The notes under the pieces are model-generated. The model worked only from the letters and a program-made list of their open reading frames with translations. It did no database searches and had not been told where the DNA came from. Both the position numbers and the translations under genes were made by a program. This document shows, piece after piece, positions 27,056 through 35,565 of a stretch of 64,000 nt of DNA. Where the stretch lies: positions 141,444 through 205,443 of the forward strand of contig NZ_WVRE01000007.1 of NCBI RefSeq assembly GCF_013111185.1, written 5' to 3'. Origin of the DNA: Ruegeria sp. HKCCD7303. Its GTDB lineage: Bacteria > Pseudomonadota > Alphaproteobacteria > Rhodobacterales > Rhodobacteraceae. Numbering within the stretch: position 1 is the stretch's first letter; each line of letters opens with the position of its first letter.

Positions 27056-28798
27056 ATGGCGCTGTCCCGCCGCACCGGTCAACGGTTCCAGGGCTCGGTC
27101 TGGCCTGGATTCGTGGATGCGATGACGGGTCTGTTGATGGTGCTGACTTTTGTCCTGACCATCTTCATGGTGATCCAGTTCGTATTGCGCGAAACCATCT
27201 CGGGGCAAGAAGATGAACTGACCTCGTTGGCGGATGAAGTTGCGGCGCTTGCAGGTGCTTTGGGTCTGGAGGAGCGTGAGAACAGCCGCTTGCAGGCGCG
27301 ACTTGGGGCGTTGAACACAACCTTATCGCAGGCCGAAGACGATCTGGCCCAGGCACAATCTCTGATCGCCTCGCTGACCACCGAGCGTGACCGACAGGCC
27401 GCGGCTTTGGATCAGGCGCAGACGAGGATCACAAATTTCGAAGCACAGGTTGCCGCCCTATTGGCCGAACAGGAACAGGCACTGGGCGATATCGCGGCGC
27501 TGGAGACGCAGCGTGAGCAATTGCTGACCGAGCAAGAGGCCCTGAACCTCGCTCTGGCCCAAAGCCGTGAAGAAATTGATGCGCAAACCGAAGCCGCCCG
27601 GCTGGCGGCCGCCCGCCGTGAGGCGCTGGAAGCACTGGTTGCCGATCTTGAGCAAAGTGGTGAGGAACGTGCCGCGCAAATCACGTCCCTTGAACAGCAA
27701 CTGAGCGATGAAGAAGCCGCCCGCCTGGCCGAAGCCGCCGCCGCTGAGGCGTTGCGCAATCGCCTGCAAGATGCCGATGCGGAACTAACCGCCATGACGT
27801 TGGCATTGGAAGCGCAACGCCAAGAGGCCGAAGACACGTTGACCCTGCTGGCCGCCGCACAAGCCGCGCAGGCCGAACTGGAAAGCCGGTTCGGTGACGT
27901 GAATCCTGATGAGTTAAGGGCCCAGCTTGAAGCCGCTTTGCAGGCACAGACGCAAGCACAGGCAGATGCCGATGAACAACGAACGCTGGCTGAACAGCGT
28001 CAGGCGTTGCTGGCTTTGGCGGAATCGACGCTTTCGGATGAGAAAGAAATCTCGGCCGAGGCGCAGCGCGAAGCGGTATTGCTGAACCAACAAATCGCCG
28101 CCCTGCGCGGGCAGTTGGGGTCGTTACAGGCATTGCTCGACGATTTTGAAGAGCGGAATGAGGCCGCAGAGATTCAGATTCAAACTTTGGGGCAGGATCT
28201 GAACGCGGCGCTGGCCCGTGCCGCATCTGAAGAACGCCGCCGCCGCCTGTTGGAAGAAGCCGAACGCCTGCGCCTTGAGGCCGAGGCCGAGGCGTTGGCC
28301 GGTCAGAACGAGGAATTGGCGGCGCAAGCGGAAGACCTGCAACGTTATCGCTCGGAGTTCTTTGGCCGCTTGCGGGATGTTCTTGGCGATCAGGAAGGTG
28401 TGCGGATCGAAGGTGACCGGTTTGTGTTCTCGTCCGAAGTTCTGTTCCCGACAGGGTCGGCCGTGCTGTCCGCTGAAGGGCGGCAGGAGGTAGCCAAGGT
28501 CGCCAACATCCTGCGTAGCGTTGCCGCTGAGATTCCGACCGGTCTAAACTGGGTGATCCGCGTTGACGGTCACACCGACAACGTCCCGCTGGCCGGAAGT
28601 GGCCGATACCGCGACAACTGGGAACTCAGCCAGGGCCGTGCGTTGTCGGTTGTGCGTTACATGGTTGATGCGCTGGGCATCCCGCCGAACCGTCTGGCCG
28701 CCAACGGGTTTGGTGAGTTCCAGCCGGTCAATCCGGCTGACACGCCCGAAGCCCGTGCGCAGAATCGCCGGATCGAATTAAAACTGACCGAGCGTTGA
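27056..28798 (+). CDS. MotB-like protein with long coiled coil and OmpA peptidoglycan-binding domain
   Basis: 580 residues. A short N-terminus is followed by one transmembrane helix (FVDAMTGLLMVLTFVLTIFM), whose Asp near the start matches the proton-binding Asp of MotB/ExbD-type proteins. Residues ~45-430 are an almost unbroken Ala/Glu/Gln/Leu coiled coil. The C-terminal ~140 residues are an OmpA/MotB peptidoglycan-binding domain (VDGHTDNVPLAG, NWELSQGRALSVVRYM, NRRIELKL). In MotB the linker is short; here it is several hundred residues. It pairs with the upstream channel gene (three-base gap). The role is unknown; a force-generating envelope machine is the simplest inference. Confidence 0.9.
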   Translation: MALSRRTGQRFQGSVWPGFVDAMTGLLMVLTFVLTIFMVIQFVLRETISGQEDELTSLADEVAALAGALGLEERENSRLQARLGALNTTLSQAEDDLAQAQSLIASLTTERDRQAAALDQAQTRITNFEAQVAALLAEQEQALGDIAALETQREQLLTEQEALNLALAQSREEIDAQTEAARLAAARREALEALVADLEQSGEERAAQITSLEQQLSDEEAARLAEAAAAEALRNRLQDADAELTAMTLALEAQRQEAEDTLTLLAAAQAAQAELESRFGDVNPDELRAQLEAALQAQTQAQADADEQRTLAEQRQALLALAESTLSDEKEISAEAQREAVLLNQQIAALRGQLGSLQALLDDFEERNEAAEIQIQTLGQDLNAALARAASEERRRRLLEEAERLRLEAEAEALAGQNEELAAQAEDLQRYRSEFFGRLRDVLGDQEGVRIEGDRFVFSSEVLFPTGSAVLSAEGRQEVAKVANILRSVAAEIPTGLNWVIRVDGHTDNVPLAGSGRYRDNWELSQGRALSVVRYMVDALGIPPNRLAANGFGEFQPVNPADTPEARAQNRRIELKLTER

Positions 28799-28910
28799 TC
28801 TTTTCGGTCACTGTCTGTGACGGGCCTTTATGAACGGATTTTAATCGTCAGCCAGATGAAATTCAGCCGATGCAACCTATGTCATAACCATAGGTTGATT
28901 GGAGCGGTTT

Positions 28911-29567
28911 GTGAGAGACAAGGCAACGGATGTACACATTGCAATTGATCACGCTTTGCGAGCGCCCTATCAGCGTGTGACCCTGTGCCAAACCCCACAG
29001 GGACGCAGTTTTTGGCTAAAGCGTGTCGAACGTTTCGCACCCCATCTCTGGCTGGTGAAGGGAAAGCCTGAAAACGCGTTTGATCGAGACCGGTCATCTC
29101 ATCGGTTTTTGTGGAACTTCGGCGCGCCTGTCCCCAGAATTGTGGCTGAGAGCAAAGAGTACATCGCCGTCGAAGACGCCGGGGCCAGCCTGACCAGGCT
29201 TTGCGCAGATATGTCCATCACCATGGCAGAAAAACTCAGGGCGTGCCGGGCCGCTGGCCAAGCGCTTGCGCGGCTTCACGCGATGGGTTTCGCCCATGGA
29301 CGCCCGGCATTTCGGGATATGTGCTGGGATGGGCGGCAGATGCGATTCATCGATTTTGAGTATTTTGTGCCCACGAAGGCCGGACGATTGCGCAAGGCCC
29401 GCGATTTGGGCATTGCGGTCCTGTCCGCCCTGACCCAAGGCCGCACCGCGCCACGTTATGCCTTTTGCATCCTTGCCGCTTACTATGAGGCTTGGGGCAG
29501 GAAGCCAAAGTCTTTGCCAGTGCTATTCCCGGTGCCGGTGCGAAGCGGTCAATCCCGCCTTCGCTAG
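28911..29567 (+). CDS. Kdo/WaaP-type lipopolysaccharide kinase family protein
   Basis: 218 residues from a GTG at 28911 that follows GGAG by six bases; a TTG at 28899 is the other candidate. It is a protein-kinase-like fold: FWLKRVERF supplies the ATP-binding Lys, LARLHAMGFAHGRPAFRDMCWDG the catalytic-loop region (His-Gly in place of HxD-type), and MRFIDFEYF the metal-binding Asp. Such proteins phosphorylate LPS core sugars at the cytoplasmic face. No other LPS genes are nearby, so the substrate is open. The altered loop deserves caution. Confidence 0.72.
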   Translation: MRDKATDVHIAIDHALRAPYQRVTLCQTPQGRSFWLKRVERFAPHLWLVKGKPENAFDRDRSSHRFLWNFGAPVPRIVAESKEYIAVEDAGASLTRLCADMSITMAEKLRACRAAGQALARLHAMGFAHGRPAFRDMCWDGRQMRFIDFEYFVPTKAGRLRKARDLGIAVLSALTQGRTAPRYAFCILAAYYEAWGRKPKSLPVLFPVPVRSGQSRLR

Positions 29568-29618
29568 AGACAGAAAACGGAACCTTTTCCGCGCAAGCAC
29601 CTGACAGGTGCAATGTGC

Positions 29619-30212
29619 CTAACCTCTACCAAACTTAAAGCTTTGATCCGGTGTGCCCATGAAGCACCGAGGCACAAAGGGGTAATCCTGGGTCAGGAAA
29701 TAGGCGTAGGTCCCGTTTGGATACTCTGCTGAAACTGTGACGGTTCCGTTGCATTGGTCCAAATGTCCTTGGCCCTCAACATATTCGTAATCTTCGTTGA
29801 AAGTGCCGTCATATCGCCCGTTCGGTTCGCGGCCACCCGGACTGTTTCCGGGCTTCAGGCGATAGGACGATTTCATTTCAGTCTCTTTCCCATCGACTGC
29901 ACCGGTCATCGCATAGATCGGAAAACCATCAGCGGCGTATCCAACCAATGGTGAATGCTCTGAAGCTGACCATTCCAAAAGCTCGATCAGCCCGGTTGGT
30001 ACGCCGTGATAGTGATACTTTCCGTTCGGCTGCACATGGGCATAATTGGCATCCAGTCCCAGGAAAATGGAGCCAACCAAAGCATTGTAGGACCATCCGG
30101 AGTTTGGGTCGCCATGCCAGAACTCGGCCGCCAGCGGGTCAAACGCGATCCCGTTAAGGGATACGCCAAAGTTCCACCCCGTGCGCAGAGGCGTGACCGT
30201 GCCCTTGGTCAT
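29619..30212 (-). CDS. YHYH-domain protein, C-terminal part of a split gene
   Basis: 197 residues if read from the ATG at 30212, but that Met sits inside the expected domain rather than at its start. Signatures: FGVSLNGIAFDPLAAEFWHGDP, NGKYHYHGVP (the YHYH motif), DGFPIYAMTG and a C-terminal GTYAYFLTQDYPFVPRCFMGTP. The N-terminal portion with the signal peptide is encoded by the overlapping upstream frame at 30209-30505; one extra C in a C7 run (30213-30219, G on the plus strand) would fuse them. It is probably a secreted metal-site protein in intact form. Expressed alone this half lacks a signal peptide. Confidence 0.75.
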   Translation of the reverse strand: MTKGTVTPLRTGWNFGVSLNGIAFDPLAAEFWHGDPNSGWSYNALVGSIFLGLDANYAHVQPNGKYHYHGVPTGLIELLEWSASEHSPLVGYAADGFPIYAMTGAVDGKETEMKSSYRLKPGNSPGGREPNGRYDGTFNEDYEYVEGQGHLDQCNGTVTVSAEYPNGTYAYFLTQDYPFVPRCFMGTPDQSFKFGRG

Positions 30213-30505
30213 GGGGGGGCTGTAAGCCTGAGCCTGACCTTCTGCGTTTCGATCTGATGCGGGTTGCCGCTGTTCGGAAACTGTCCGACCAGATGATCGG
30301 GAATTCCGTTACCCGTCACTTTGATCTTGCTACCTGTCTCCCTCACCGATGCGCTGTTTTCCCCGGGGTCCACAGTGGCCGGCACTAATCTGAGAGGCTC
30401 AGCGCTCGTTTCATCGTGGTAGCGAAACCTGTGCTGAGCCGTCGCAATGGCAGCGATTACCGAAACGGCAAAGGCAGTGGCCCACACAACTGAAGTCTTG
30501 CTCAT
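30209..30505 (-). CDS. YHYH-domain protein, N-terminal part of a split gene
   Basis: 98 residues. Signal peptide of ~23 residues (VVWATAFAVSVIAAIATAQ) followed by a linker and the first strand of a YHYH protein (KIKVTGNGIPDHLVGQFPN, then GNPHQ). It stops at a TGA that overlaps the ATG of the downstream part (ATGA), directly after a C7 tract. In related proteins this segment continues straight into TPLRxGxNFGVxLNG, which here starts in the other frame. So this is one gene interrupted by a one-base indel, unless the overlap is translationally coupled or the tract varies. Confidence 0.72.
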   Translation of the reverse strand: MSKTSVVWATAFAVSVIAAIATAQHRFRYHDETSAEPLRLVPATVDPGENSASVRETGSKIKVTGNGIPDHLVGQFPNSGNPHQIETQKVRLRLTAPP

Positions 30506-30584
30506 GTATCCACCTCTGATTTTGATCGTAGAGGATTACACGCTGCAAAACCCCGGTTCCGTCGAAGTTGCTTTGAAACACCAG

Positions 30585-30614
30585 AAAAAACCCGGCGATT
30601 TATGTCGCCGGGTT
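30585..30614 (-). terminator. rho-independent terminator of clpA
   Basis: On the minus strand CCCGGCGA and TCGCCGGG form an 8-bp stem followed by TTTTTT, 25 bases after the clpA stop. Confidence 0.92.
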
Positions 30615-30638
30615 TCGAAATTAAGATCAGTTTTCAGG

Positions 30639-32963
30639 TCAATCCGCCGTCAACAACGGAGGTTTGTCACCCGGAATGCGTCGCTGATCCGGGCCCAGAA
30701 TCTCAAGATCCAGTTCGCCCTTTTTGACCGAGACACGAACCACACCACCCTTAGCCAGCTTACCGAACAGCAGTTCTTCGGCCAGAGGCTTCTTGATGTG
30801 TTCCTGAATGACGCGGCCAAGCGGACGCGCACCCATCTTATCGTCATAGCCCTTGTCAGCCAGCCATTCAGCGGCTTTGGGCGTCAGATCGATGGTCACG
30901 CCGCGATCCAACAGCTGTGCTTCAAGCTGTAGGACGAACTTCTCGACCACTTGCAAGATGACCTCTTTCGGAAGCGGCGCGAAAGAGATCACTGCATCCA
31001 GACGGTTACGGAATTCCGGTGTAAACGTACGCTCGATCGCGGCGGTATCTTCGCCCTCGCGACGGTCGCGTCCGAAACCGATGGCCGCTTTGGCCTGTTC
31101 CTGTGCGCCCGCGTTCGAGGTCATGATCAGAACCACGTTCCGGAAGTTCACCGTGCGTCCATTGTGATCCGTCAGCTCACCGTGGTCCATAACCTGCAAC
31201 AGGATGTTGAACACATCAGGGTGGGCTTTCTCGATCTCATCAAGCAGCAGCACACAATGTGGATGCTGGTCGACACCGTCAGTCAGCAGACCGCCCTGAT
31301 CAAACCCAACATAACCCGGAGGTGCACCGATCAGGCGGCTGACTGCGTGTTTCTCCATGTATTCCGACATGTCGAAGCGCAGCAGTTCTACGCCCAGCGT
31401 GTCCGCCAGTTGTTTCGCAACTTCGGTTTTACCCACACCTGTTGGACCCGCGAACAGGTAGTTGCCGATGGGCTTTTCAGGCTCACGCAGACCCGCACGG
31501 GCCAGCTTGATTGCACTGGACAGCGCCACAATGGCATCATCCTGACCAAAGACTACACGTTTGAGCGAGGTTTCGAGGTCCTTCAGAACCTCGGCATCGT
31601 CCTTGGTGACATTCTTGGGTGGGATGCGGGCGATCTTGGCAACAACTGCCTCAATCTCTTTAACCCCGATGGTTTTGCGGCGTTTGCTTTCGGCTACCAG
31701 ATGCTGCGCCGCGCCCGCCTCATCTATCACGTCGATGGCTTTGTCGGGCAGCTTGCGATCGTTGATATAACGTGCCGAAAGCTCGACGGCGGTTTTGATC
31801 GCGTCGGCGGTATACTTGATCTCGTGATGCTCTTCGAAATAGGGTTTCAGGCCGCGCAAAATCTTGACGCTGTCCTCGACCGAAGGTTCATTCACGTCGA
31901 TCTTCTGGAACCGGCGGCTCAGTGCGCGGTCTTTTTCGAAATGCTGACGAAACTCCTTGTAAGTGGTCGAACCCATGGTGCGCAGTTTGCCGCCCTGAAG
32001 CGCGGGCTTCAGCAGGTTCGAGGCATCCATCGCCCCGCCCGAAGTAGCTCCGGCACCGATCACGGTATGAATCTCGTCAATAAACAGTACGGCGTCGGGA
32101 TGATCCTCCAACTCGGTGACAACCGCTTTCAAGCGCTCTTCGAAGTCACCGCGATAGCGGGTTCCGGCCAGCAGCGCGCCCATGTCCAGCGAATAGATAG
32201 TGGTATTGGCTAGCACATCAGGCGCTTCTCCGGCCACGATTTTGTGGGCCAGACCTTCTGCGATGGCGGTTTTGCCAACGCCCGGATCACCCACCAGCAG
32301 CGGGTTGTTCTTGCGGCGGCGGCACAGCACCTGGATGCAGCGTTCCACCTCATCCGAGCGCCCGATGAGCGGATCGACGTCTCCAGCACGCGACTTCGCG
32401 TTCAGATCGACGCAGTATTTCCCCAGCGCGCTTTCTTTTTGTTCGGTTTCGCCGGATGTGGTATGTGCGTCTTCTTCCACCTGATCCGCACCCGAAACCG
32501 AGCGGCTTTCGCCAAAAGCGGGATCCTTGGCCACGCCATGGGCGATGAAATTGACCGCGTCGTAACGGGTCATGTCCTGTTCTTGCAGGAAATAGGCGGC
32601 ATTGCTTTCGCGTTCTGCGAAAATGGCAACCAGTACGTTGGCGCCGGTCACTTCGGTCCGGCCCGAGCTTTGTACATGAATCGCGGCGCGCTGAATTACG
32701 CGCTGGAACGCAGCCGTTGGAACAGCTTCTGACCCGTCGATATCCGTGACCAGATTCGAAAGATCCTCGTCAATGAATTCCACCAAGGTGCTGCGCAGCT
32801 CGTCCAGATCGACGCTACACGCTTTCATGACGCGCACCGCATCGGGTTCTTCCAGAAGCGCCAGCAGCAGATGCTCTAGCGTTGCAAATTCATGACGCCG
32901 TTCATTCGCAGCCGCCAAGGCCGCGTGGATGGCTTGTTCCAGTGTGCTCGAGAATGAAGGCAC
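30639..32963 (-). CDS. clpA: ATP-dependent Clp protease ATP-binding subunit ClpA
   Basis: 774 residues from a GTG (32961-32963) with GAGGAG eight bases before. Layout: Clp N-domain repeats (about 1-145), AAA1 with Walker A GDPGVGKTAIAEG (about 228) and FIDEIHTVIGAG, AAA2 with Walker A GPTGVGKTEVAKQ (about 510), and the ClpP-docking loop AAIGFGRDRR. It unfolds N-end-rule and other substrates and feeds them to ClpP. The adaptor gene clpS is often next to clpA but is absent here. Ends at a strong terminator. Confidence 0.97.
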   Translation of the reverse strand: MPSFSSTLEQAIHAALAAANERRHEFATLEHLLLALLEEPDAVRVMKACSVDLDELRSTLVEFIDEDLSNLVTDIDGSEAVPTAAFQRVIQRAAIHVQSSGRTEVTGANVLVAIFAERESNAAYFLQEQDMTRYDAVNFIAHGVAKDPAFGESRSVSGADQVEEDAHTTSGETEQKESALGKYCVDLNAKSRAGDVDPLIGRSDEVERCIQVLCRRRKNNPLLVGDPGVGKTAIAEGLAHKIVAGEAPDVLANTTIYSLDMGALLAGTRYRGDFEERLKAVVTELEDHPDAVLFIDEIHTVIGAGATSGGAMDASNLLKPALQGGKLRTMGSTTYKEFRQHFEKDRALSRRFQKIDVNEPSVEDSVKILRGLKPYFEEHHEIKYTADAIKTAVELSARYINDRKLPDKAIDVIDEAGAAQHLVAESKRRKTIGVKEIEAVVAKIARIPPKNVTKDDAEVLKDLETSLKRVVFGQDDAIVALSSAIKLARAGLREPEKPIGNYLFAGPTGVGKTEVAKQLADTLGVELLRFDMSEYMEKHAVSRLIGAPPGYVGFDQGGLLTDGVDQHPHCVLLLDEIEKAHPDVFNILLQVMDHGELTDHNGRTVNFRNVVLIMTSNAGAQEQAKAAIGFGRDRREGEDTAAIERTFTPEFRNRLDAVISFAPLPKEVILQVVEKFVLQLEAQLLDRGVTIDLTPKAAEWLADKGYDDKMGARPLGRVIQEHIKKPLAEELLFGKLAKGGVVRVSVKKGELDLEILGPDQRRIPGDKPPLLTAD

Positions 32964-33137
32964 GCGGGTGCTCCTCTGTCTTGGGTCAGAAGGGGGCGGG
33001 CTTGCGGCCGGAACCCCAATCCAACCATGTCCTCATACTATTAGAGTTTGGTTGATCGGCGTCCGGCTTCAAGGGTTTTCTTTCACTTGACAGTCACATT
33101 TGTTGTGACCGTGACCGTGAAGAGGGTCAAATAGGCA

Positions 33138-33905
33138 TCAGAACCGGTCTTTTCTACCCCGGATTTCCGCAAAAACGGCCTCGGGACGCGCGCCTGTCAT
33201 GCCTAAATGGGCTTGAATCGCCGGGTCAGCAGCCCTCAGAAACGGATTTGTTGCCTTTTCCAGCGCCAGAATCGACGGGACAGTGGCTTCTCCGGCGGCA
33301 CGCGCCCGTTCAATATCCGCGATGCGCGCCTTCAGGTCAGGGTTGTCCGGATCAACGGTAATGGCAAATTTAGCGTTGGATTGTGTATATTCATGTCCAG
33401 AGCAGACCAAAGTGTCATCGGGCAGGGCGGCCAGTTTACTTAAAGATGCCCACATCTGGTCCGGTGTGCCCTCGAAAAGACGACCACAGCCCAGCGCCAT
33501 GAGACTGTCGGCGGTAAATACCGCAGCACTTTGAGGCATGTAGTATGCGACATGCCCCACAGTGTGGCCGGATACATCCAGAACCTGAACTTGTTCCCCT
33601 CCGATTTCAAAGCTGTCGCCCTCGACCACCTGTAGATCCAGCGACGGCAAGCGATGGGCATCCGCCGCGGCTCCGACAACCTGTGCAGGGTGTTTTTCCA
33701 GAATGCCTGATAGCCCGTCGACGTGATCCCAGTGGTGATGGGTCAAAAGCACATGTGAAAGCGTCCATCCTTTTTCATCCAGCGCCTGCAGAATCGGTGC
33801 AGCTTCGGGGGCGTCGATCAGCGCGGTCTGGCCGCTCGTGGCGTCGTGGGCCAGAAAGGCGTAATTGTCGCTCAGGCATGGGATTGTAACGATCTCAAGA
33901 GGCAT
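33138..33905 (-). CDS. gloB: hydroxyacylglutathione hydrolase (glyoxalase II)
   Basis: 255 residues from the ATG at 33903-33905. Metallo-beta-lactamase fold with the dinuclear metal motif THHHWDH (about 55-61), further His at [10 protein letters not shown], Asp in FTADSL, and [14 protein letters not shown], which contributes a metal His and glutathione contacts. It hydrolyses S-lactoylglutathione to lactate plus glutathione. Length and motifs are typical. Divergent from a methyltransferase-like gene, 52 bases apart, the common Rhodobacterales arrangement. Confidence 0.96.
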   Translation of the reverse strand: MPLEIVTIPCLSDNYAFLAHDATSGQTALIDAPEAAPILQALDEKGWTLSHVLLTHHHWDHVDGLSGILEKHPAQVVGAAADAHRLPSLDLQVVEGDSFEIGGEQVQVLDVSGHTVGHVAYYMPQSAAVFTADSLMALGCGRLFEGTPDQMWASLSKLAALPDDTLVCSGHEYTQSNAKFAITVDPDNPDLKARIADIERARAAGEATVPSILALEKATNPFLRAADPAIQAHLGMTGARPEAVFAEIRGRKDRF

Positions 33906-33957
33906 GGCTTTTTGCCCTTTCATTGCTAGACTGCGCCCAGCTAAGCCGATTGACCGG

Positions 33958-34701
33958 ATGTCCGCAATGCATCTTGATGTGCAGGATCTGAGGAACTTTT
34001 ACTATCGAAGCACGTTGGGGCGTGCGGCGCAGGCGGCCATTCGCGGGCGTTTGATAGAGCTTTGGCCCGAGGCCAAGGGGCAGACAGTGGCCGGATTCGG
34101 CTTTGCTGTGCCGTTGTTGCGCCCGTACCTGGCAGATGCGCGCCGCGTCATCGGGCTGATGCCTGGCCCGCAGGGCGTCATGCCCTGGCCTGCGGGAATG
34201 CCCAATGTGTCTGTTCTGACCGAAGAAACGCTTTGGCCGATTGAAACCGGTCACGTGGACAAGCTTGTTGTGATGCATGGGCTGGAAACGTCAGAGAGGC
34301 CAAACCAGCTGTTGGATGAATGCTGGCGCGTTCTGGGGCCCGGCGGGCGGGCTGTATTTATTGTTCCCAACAGAGGCGGTCTGTGGTCACGGACGGACAA
34401 AACGCCATTTGGCTTTGGGCGACCCTATTCCGCCACACAGTTGGAAAACCAGCTCAAGGCGCATCACTTTCTGCCCGAAACGCATTGTTCGGCTCTGTAT
34501 CGACCGCCCTCGTTTCGCCGTTTCTGGCTGAAATCCGGCGGCCTGATTGAAAAAACCGGGCAACGTATTCCGACCGTCATGGCTGGGGGTGTGCTGATGG
34601 TTGAGGTCAGCAAACACATTCGCCCGCCCAGCGGCAGCGTGACTAAAGATGCGGTTAAAAAACCGATCAAGGCGCTGGACGGTTTGTTGAAACCTGCGTG
34701 A
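33958..34701 (+). CDS. SAM-dependent methyltransferase-like protein
   Basis: 247 residues from the ATG at 33958; another ATG at 33967 is possible. It has a class I methyltransferase-like core: [18 protein letters not shown] in place of the usual glycine-rich motif I, then [36 protein letters not shown], which matches the methyltransferase type 11 post-motif region. The first motif is poor in Gly, so SAM binding is not guaranteed. Paired with gloB in divergent orientation. Substrate unknown. Confidence 0.78.
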   Translation: MSAMHLDVQDLRNFYYRSTLGRAAQAAIRGRLIELWPEAKGQTVAGFGFAVPLLRPYLADARRVIGLMPGPQGVMPWPAGMPNVSVLTEETLWPIETGHVDKLVVMHGLETSERPNQLLDECWRVLGPGGRAVFIVPNRGGLWSRTDKTPFGFGRPYSATQLENQLKAHHFLPETHCSALYRPPSFRRFWLKSGGLIEKTGQRIPTVMAGGVLMVEVSKHIRPPSGSVTKDAVKKPIKALDGLLKPA

Positions 34702-35004
34702 CAATCGCTGGCCTTCCGAAGCGATAAAATTGCGCGAAAAAAGTCACAGGAATCGCAAAAACCTGCATATTCGTAACATTTTTCAACTGAGCTGATGGGT
34801 TCAAACCGTCGCACTTGAGCTAAGTGCATGAAAATCAACACTTTGTGGATAATTCTGTTACCGCTATAGCGTATTGCTTGGTTGGAACACCTCTGCTACA
34901 TCCCCGGTGATTTTGATCCCCGGCCTTCTGGACGGGGTTTCTTCACGCCCCCGGGGTAGCTGCCGCAACGCGAATTCGGGGCCCAAAATATCGGAAGGGT
35001 GGAC
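34702..35004 (+). other. leader/promoter region of the ATP synthase operon
   Basis: About 300 bases that must contain the atpHAGDC promoter. The first 160 bases are AT-rich (aaaaaagtcac, gtaacatttttcaac); no single -35/-10 pair stands out. It contains TGTGGATAA at 34844-34852, the exact reverse complement of the DnaA box TTATCCACA. The last 120 bases are GC-rich leader with a GGAAGG ribosome site at 34993-34998. No gene is seen. Confidence 0.45.
34844..34852 (-). promoter_or_regulatory. single perfect DnaA-box sequence
   Basis: TTATCCACA on the minus strand, 150 bases upstream of atpH. Isolated; no cluster of boxes or AT-rich unwinding element accompanies it, so it is not an origin. It could be a DnaA regulatory site or chance. 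Confidence 0.35.
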
Positions 35005-35565
35005 GTGTCCGAACCAGCTTCGATTTCCACAGGCATCGCCGAGCGCTATGCCACCGCGATCTTCGAGATCGCAAAAGAGAACAAAGACCTCGCAGGTCTG
35101 GAAACCGGCATCAATGATCTGGCAGCAGCACTGGGCGACAGTGCCGAGTTGCACGACCTGATTGCCTCGCCGCTGGTTTCCCGCGCCGAACAGGAAGGTG
35201 CGATCACCGCGATTGCAGATAAGATGGGCCTGAACGCGATTCTGCGCAACACGTTGGGTCTGATGGCGCAGAAGCGCCGTTTGTTCGTCGTACCGCAGCT
35301 GGTGCAGGTTCTGCGCGACATGCTGGCAGACGAGCGTGGCGAAGTGACCGCAGATGTTGCCTCGGCCAAAGCGCTGACCAAGACGCAAATGGAAAAACTG
35401 TCCAAGACGCTGTCCGAGCGCGTGGGCAAGACCGTGACTATCAATGCGACCGTGGATGAAAGCCTCATCGGCGGTCTAGTCGTTAAAGTGGGCTCGAAGA
35501 TGATCGACAGTTCGATCCGTTCGAAGCTGAACTCCCTACAGAATGCAATGAAAGAGGTCGGATAA
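35005..35565 (+). CDS. atpH: F1F0 ATP synthase subunit delta
   Basis: 186 residues from GTG at 35005, six bases after GGAAGG; a GTG two codons earlier is less well spaced. Delta/OSCP fold: an N-terminal six-helix domain (SISTGIAERYATAIFEIAKEN) and a C-terminal part ending VVKVGSKMIDSSIRSKLNSL, the family signature. It forms the peripheral stalk cap linking F1 to subunit b. First gene of atpHAGDC; atpA begins immediately after its stop codon. The F0 genes (atpIBEF) are elsewhere, as normal for Rhodobacterales. Confidence 0.96.
   Translation: MSEPASISTGIAERYATAIFEIAKENKDLAGLETGINDLAAALGDSAELHDLIASPLVSRAEQEGAITAIADKMGLNAILRNTLGLMAQKRRLFVVPQLVQVLRDMLADERGEVTADVASAKALTKTQMEKLSKTLSERVGKTVTINATVDESLIGGLVVKVGSKMIDSSIRSKLNSLQNAMKEVG

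Noticed and set aside
25874..28798. Zorya-type anti-phage system
   Set aside because: The MotA/MotB-like pair is reminiscent, but no ZorC, ZorD or ZorE homologue is next to it and the coiled-coil tail lies in the B subunit. Kept as a separate unknown stator-like pair.
30951..32213. 420-codon plus-strand frame opposite clpA
   Set aside because: Antisense to a certain gene, rich in Asn/His/Gln, no domain.
32964..33137. Heat-shock promoter of clpA
   Set aside because: A CTTGAA box exists but no -10 at RpoH spacing; I cannot support a promoter call.
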